A DNA stretch of 64,000 nucleotides from Streptomyces venezuelae (GTDB lineage: Bacteria; Actinomycetota; Actinomycetes; Streptomycetales; Streptomycetaceae): NCBI RefSeq assembly GCF_008642295.1, contig NZ_CP029190.1, forward strand, positions 1,612,001-1,676,000, read 5' to 3'. Shown piece after piece: positions 60,256 through 64,000 of the stretch. Numbering within the stretch: the first letter of the stretch is position 1; every line of letters starts with the position of its first letter. Position numbers and translations under genes: made by a program. Under the pieces are notes generated by a model that had not been told where the DNA came from, made no database searches, and saw only the letters and a list, made by a program, of their open reading frames with translations.

Positions 60256-61788
60256 TCAGCTCGGCGGCTGCTTCGGGGTGGTGGTGACGTTCCCGCGGGG
60301 CCCTTCGAGCCCCAGGCCCAGCCGGCTGTGCCGGCGGCCGTACAGGTAGTAGACGACGATGCCGACGACCATCCAGATCCCGAACCGCAGCCAGGTGTCG
60401 GCCGGCAGGTTGAGCATCAGCCACAGGGAGGCGGCGATCGAGACGATCGGGAGCACCGGTACCCACGGGGTGCGGAAGGAGCGGTGCAGGTCCGGGCGGG
60501 TCCGGCGGAGGATGATCACGCCGAGTGCGACGACCACGAACGCGAACAGGGTGCCGATGTTCACCAGCTCCGCGAGCTTCTCCAGGCTGGTGAAGCCGGC
60601 GAGGAAGGCGATGGCCACGCCGAGCAGGATGGTCGCGCGGTACGGGGTGCGGAACTTCGGGTGGGTGACGGAGAAGAAGCGCGGCAGCAGGCCGTCACGG
60701 CTCATCGCGAAGAACACCCGGGTCTGGCCGAGCAGCAGGATCATACTGACCGTGATCAGGCCGACGGCGGCGCCGAGACTGATGGCCCCGGCGAAGAACG
60801 GCTGGTTCACGGACTTGAAGGCCTCGGCGAGCGGGGCGGTCGGCGACATCTGCGTGTAGTGCTGCATACCGGTGACGACCAGGGTCACGGCGACGTAGAG
60901 CAGGGTGCAGACGAACAGCGAGCCCAGGATGCCGCGGGGCATGTCCCGCTGCGGGTTCCTGGTCTCCTCGGCCGCCGTCGCCACGACATCGAAGCCGATG
61001 AAGGCGAAGAACACCAGGGCGGCTGCGGTGAAGATGCCCATGACGCCGAAGTTGGTGGGTTCGTAGCCGAACATCAGCTGGACCAGCGGGGCGTGCCAGC
61101 CGCTGACGGACTCCGCCTGCGGCTGGGCCGGCGGGATGAACGGCGAGTAGTTCTCGGCCTTGATGAAGAACAGTCCGGCGACGATGACCAGCAGCACCAC
61201 GGTCACCTTGATGGCGACCACGATCGCGGTGATCCGGGCCGAGAGCTTCGTCCCGACGACCAGGATCGCGGTCAGCGCCAGGACCAGGAGGAAGGCCAGC
61301 AGGTCGAAGGAACCGCCGGCATCGGGTCCGGCCAGCGCGGTGGGCAGCTCCCAGCCGAGGTTGGTCTCCATCAGATGGCGTACGTACCCGGACCAGCCGA
61401 CCGCCACCACCGCGGTGCCGAGGGCGAACTCCAGCACCAGGTCCCAGCCGATGATCCAGGCGGGCAGCTCGCCGATCGAGGCGTAGCTGAAGGTGTACGC
61501 CGATCCGGCCACCGGCACCGTCGAGGCGAACTCGGCGTAGCAGAGGGCCGCGAGGCCGCAGACGACACCCGCGGCCACGAAGGACAGGGCGGTGGCGGGA
61601 CCGGCGTTGTTCCGGGCCGCAATGCCCGTCAGCACGAAGATGCCGGTGCCGATGATGACGCCGACACCGAAGATCATGAGGTCCCAGGCGGAGAGGGATT
61701 TCCGCAACTGGTGCTCGGGTTCCTCCGTGTCGCGGATGGACTGTTCCACCGATTTCGTGCGGAAGGAACTGTTCAGATTCGCACTCAC
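60256..61788 (-). CDS. APC-family amino acid permease
   Basis: A 510-residue membrane protein with about 12-14 hydrophobic segments. The first helices contain the APC signature around VGVIIGTGIFVLTG, and later LVLEFALGTAVVAVGWSGY and PSHPKFRTPYRA-type HPKFRTPYRATIL. It is of the cationic-amino-acid transporter/YfnA type. GTG start has GGAGG 7 nt upstream. Substrate not determined. It converges on the LCP gene. Confidence 0.9.
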   Translation of the reverse strand: MSANLNSSFRTKSVEQSIRDTEEPEHQLRKSLSAWDLMIFGVGVIIGTGIFVLTGIAARNNAGPATALSFVAAGVVCGLAALCYAEFASTVPVAGSAYTFSYASIGELPAWIIGWDLVLEFALGTAVVAVGWSGYVRHLMETNLGWELPTALAGPDAGGSFDLLAFLLVLALTAILVVGTKLSARITAIVVAIKVTVVLLVIVAGLFFIKAENYSPFIPPAQPQAESVSGWHAPLVQLMFGYEPTNFGVMGIFTAAALVFFAFIGFDVVATAAEETRNPQRDMPRGILGSLFVCTLLYVAVTLVVTGMQHYTQMSPTAPLAEAFKSVNQPFFAGAISLGAAVGLITVSMILLLGQTRVFFAMSRDGLLPRFFSVTHPKFRTPYRATILLGVAIAFLAGFTSLEKLAELVNIGTLFAFVVVALGVIILRRTRPDLHRSFRTPWVPVLPIVSIAASLWLMLNLPADTWLRFGIWMVVGIVVYYLYGRRHSRLGLGLEGPRGNVTTTPKQPPS

Positions 61789-62007
61789 GGGCACACCTCC
61801 GAACGGGCCCCCACGGCGTGAGGGGGGTGCCGGCACGCACGGCCGGGCGGATCACCCCCTCAAGGATGTTCCTCCCCGCCGGGGACCTGCAACAGGAAGG
61901 ACCCCCATCGGCCGTCATCCGCACGGCGGCGCACCGCATGCCGCCGAGCGCCCGGCGGTCCAGGCTGCGGGCAAGGCCGCCATCACCGCACAGACGAGGA
62001 CCGAGCC

Positions 62008-62370
62008 ATGTCCCACCACCGGCGCCACCGGCGCATCGGCGTCATCACCGGATCGGCACTGCTGCTGCTGACCGCCACGGCCTGCTCGGGCCTGGGCAGG
62101 ACCACCGTCGGCACGCTCTCCTTCCGCGCCCACGACTCGCCCGCCGAGCTGGTCTACTCGAACACCCTGGTCCGGGGGTGCCACCGGATCGCCCTCCCGC
62201 GCGGCGCCGCCCATGTGCACAACAACACCCTGGTCGACATCGTGCTGTACCGGACGGAGAACTGCCGGCACACGGACAAGGCCGACGGGATCTACGTGGC
62301 CACCAGCCTGTCGAACGTGACCGCACCGCACAGCCTGCCCTGGCGCAGCTTCACCGTCGTCGGCAGCTGA
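62008..62370 (+). CDS. Small hypothetical lipoprotein
   Basis: A 120-residue protein with a basic N-terminus, a hydrophobic stretch and a lipobox (LTATAC, Cys26), so it is probably membrane-anchored. The mature part has two more cysteines (RGCHRIALP and TENCRHT) that may pair. No known family was recognised. It is the only forward gene between the permease and dxs; a hairpin follows 31 bp after its stop. Confidence 0.68.
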   Translation: MSHHRRHRRIGVITGSALLLLTATACSGLGRTTVGTLSFRAHDSPAELVYSNTLVRGCHRIALPRGAAHVHNNTLVDIVLYRTENCRHTDKADGIYVATSLSNVTAPHSLPWRSFTVVGS

Positions 62371-62401
62371 CCGGCGCGGTCGACCGGCCGCCGCACGGCA
62401 A

Positions 62402-62443
62402 AGGCGCGGCCGGGACCCGTCGGAACGGGTCCCGGCCGCGCCT
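62402..62443. terminator. Strong hairpin between the small lipoprotein gene and dxs
   Basis: A perfect 19-bp stem (left arm 62402-62420, AGGCGCGGCCGGGACCCGT; right arm 62425-62443) with a CGGA loop, between convergent genes. Confidence 0.9.
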
Positions 62444-62458
62444 GTTGCGGTCACCGCA

Positions 62459-64000
62459 TCAGTCGACCGCGGCGGCCGGCTCGCTCTCGTAGCGGCCGTC
62501 CAGCTTGGCGACCAGGCCGGTGACCTGGCGGGCGATGTCCGGGGCGGTCAGCCCGATTTCGGCCAGGATCTCCTTGCGGAGGGCGTGGTCGAGGAAGCGC
62601 TGCGGAATTCCGAAGTCGCGCAGCGGTACGTCGACGCCCGCGTCCCGCAGGGCCTGCGAGACGGCCGCGCCCACGCCGCCGGTACGGCCGTTGTCCTCGA
62701 CGGTGACGACCACCCGGTGGCGCTCGGCCAGCGGGGCGAGCGCCTCGTCCACCGGCTTGACCCAGCGCGGGTCGACCACGGTGGCGGAGATGCCCTGCTT
62801 GTCGAGCAGGTCGGCGATCTCCAGGCACATCGGGGCGAGCGCGCCGACCGAGACGATCAGCACGTCCGGCTGCCGGACCTCGGGGGCCGGGGCGCGGAGC
62901 AGGTCCATGCCGCCGATCCGGCCGATGGCGGGCACGGCCGGGCCGACCACGCCCTTGGAGAAGCGGACCACGGTCGGGGCGTCCTTGACCTCGACGGCCT
63001 CGCGGAGCTGGGCGCGCAGCTGCTCGGCGTCGCGCGGGGCGGCCAGCCGCAGGCCGGGGACGACCTGGAGGATGGACATGTCCCACATGCCGTTGTGGGA
63101 GGCGCCGTCGTCGCCGGTGACCCCGGCCCGGTCCAGGACGAAGGTGACCCCGCACTTGTGCAGGGCCACGTCCATCAGGACCTGGTCGAAGGCGCGGTTG
63201 AGGAAGGTGGCGTAGACGGCGAAGACCGGGTGGACCCCGCCGGTGGCCAGGCCCGCGGCGGAAGTGGCGCCGTGCTGCTCGGCGATGCCGACGTCGTAGA
63301 TCCGGTCCGGGAAGGCCTCGGCGAACTTGTTGAGGCCGACCGGGTGGAGCATGGCGGCGGTGATGCCGACCACGTCCGGGCGGTCGTGGCCGATCTTGAC
63401 CATTTCGTCGGCGAAGACCGAGGTCCAGCTGGCGGCGGCGGTCTTGACGGGCAGACCGGTGTCCGGGTGGATGACGCCGACCGCGTGGAAGCGGTCCGCC
63501 TCGTGCTCCAGGGCCGGGGTGTAGCCGCGGCCCTTCTGGGTGAGGCAGTGGACGATGACCGGGCCGCTGAAGCGCTTGGCGCGGGTGAGGGCGGACTCCA
63601 GGGCCTCGAGGTCGTGCCCGTCGATGGGGCCGATGTACTTCAGGCCCAGGTCCTCGAACATGCCCTGGGGGGCGATGAAGTCCTTGAGGCCCTTCTTGGC
63701 CCCGTGCAGGGTCTCGTAGAGCGGCTTGCCCACGACCGGGGTGCGCTCCAGCAGATCCTTGCCGCGGGCCAGGAAGCGCTCGTAGCCGTCGGTGGTGCGC
63801 AGGGTGGCCAGGTGGTCGGCGAGGCCGCCGATGGTGGGGCCGTAGCTGCGCTCGTTGTCGTTGACGACGATGACCAGCGGGCGGTCCTTGGCGGCGGCGA
63901 TGTTGTTCAGCGCCTCCCAGGCCATACCGCCGGTGAGGGCGCCGTCGCCGATCACCGCGGCGACGTGGTGGTCCTCCCGGCCGAGCACCTGGTTGGCCTT
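62459..64000 (-). CDS. dxs: 1-deoxy-D-xylulose-5-phosphate synthase Dxs (5' part missing)
   Basis: The C-terminal 513 residues or so of Dxs, the thiamine-diphosphate enzyme that joins pyruvate and glyceraldehyde-3-phosphate at the start of the MEP isoprenoid pathway. The gene runs off the window end. Visible parts are the ThDP motif [16 protein letters not shown], the [14 protein letters not shown] loop, the pyrimidine-binding region with [19 protein letters not shown], and the transketolase C-terminal domain ending in the last 120 residues. The full protein should be about 640 residues. Confidence 0.95.
   Translation of the reverse strand, partial: KANQVLGREDHHVAAVIGDGALTGGMAWEALNNIAAAKDRPLVIVVNDNERSYGPTIGGLADHLATLRTTDGYERFLARGKDLLERTPVVGKPLYETLHGAKKGLKDFIAPQGMFEDLGLKYIGPIDGHDLEALESALTRAKRFSGPVIVHCLTQKGRGYTPALEHEADRFHAVGVIHPDTGLPVKTAAASWTSVFADEMVKIGHDRPDVVGITAAMLHPVGLNKFAEAFPDRIYDVGIAEQHGATSAAGLATGGVHPVFAVYATFLNRAFDQVLMDVALHKCGVTFVLDRAGVTGDDGASHNGMWDMSILQVVPGLRLAAPRDAEQLRAQLREAVEVKDAPTVVRFSKGVVGPAVPAIGRIGGMDLLRAPAPEVRQPDVLIVSVGALAPMCLEIADLLDKQGISATVVDPRWVKPVDEALAPLAERHRVVVTVEDNGRTGGVGAAVSQALRDAGVDVPLRDFGIPQRFLDHALRKEILAEIGLTAPDIARQVTGLVAKLDGRYESEPAAAVD

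Noticed and set aside
1..64000. tRNA, rRNA, insertion sequences, attachment sites and riboswitches
   Set aside because: I looked for tRNA-like cloverleaf ends, transposase motifs, terminal inverted repeats and known riboswitch cores in the gaps and found none that I could support by eye.

Overview
This window is chromosomal DNA from an actinomycete, almost certainly Streptomyces. The DNA is very GC-rich with G/C at third codon positions. Many genes use GTG starts, and neighbours often overlap by 4 bp (ATGA or GTGA). It carries a complete conservon (cvn) operon, a DUF3000 gene, a HemQ-type haem pathway, and one in-frame TTA (bldA) codon.

Layout. (1) 1-14166 is specialised metabolism. It starts inside an NRPS whose last module (C-A-PCP-TE) is present, followed by a P450 and an MFS exporter. 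On the opposite strand lie a LuxR/LAL activator, a 68-residue candidate precursor peptide and a LanM-type lanthipeptide synthetase, with two overlapping LuxR-type regulators pointing away from them. The LanM keeps its dehydratase motifs but has lost both cysteine zinc ligands of the cyclase domain, and the precursor has only one cysteine. (2) 14191-18032 is a cvnDCBA signalling operon; its kinase has Gln where this family usually has His. (3) 18428-31293 is mostly housekeeping and secreted enzymes: a TTA-containing subtilisin, MsrB, MurC, a RibD-like reductase, a ZapE-like ATPase, OsmC, a Tat-exported PhoX-like protein, a polysaccharide deacetylase lipoprotein, a GH5 glycosidase, a PTH2-like protein and an MFS transporter. 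(4) 31371-34568 is a small system of an MNIO (DUF692) enzyme and two TIGR04222-like membrane proteins. One of these carries a Cys/Ser/Gly-rich tail behind a 1-nt frameshift. (5) 34652-44524 has a secreted peptidase and haem genes (hemQ, the porphyrinogen oxidase, hemE) mixed with a DUF4349 lipoprotein, a CoA-disulfide-reductase-like enzyme and a phosphotransferase. (6) 44730-50511 has a response regulator, an RNase D and a fatty-acid oxidation pair. (7) 50595-60193 is a nonulosonic-acid (sialic acid/Kdn type) glycopolymer locus with divergent glycosyltransferase operons, NeuA- and NeuB-like enzymes, a beta-propeller protein and a LytR-CpsA-Psr ligase. (8) 60256-64000 has an amino-acid permease, a small lipoprotein and the 3' part of dxs.

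How the parts fit. The NRPS, P450 and MFS genes form one forward operon that meets the LAL gene at a hairpin. LanM, the precursor and LAL share the other strand and may form a second transcript. The glycopolymer genes read as one pathway: NeuB makes the sugar acid, NeuA activates it with CMP, several glycosyltransferases polymerise it, and the LCP protein could attach the polymer to the wall. The two most unusual items are the LanM with a probably non-functional cyclase site next to a one-cysteine precursor, and the MNIO enzyme translationally coupled to a membrane protein with a Cys-rich repeat tail.

Limits. Everything was read by eye, with no database search. Domain names rest on recognised motifs. 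Start codons were chosen from ribosome binding sites and family N-termini, and promoters are weakly supported.
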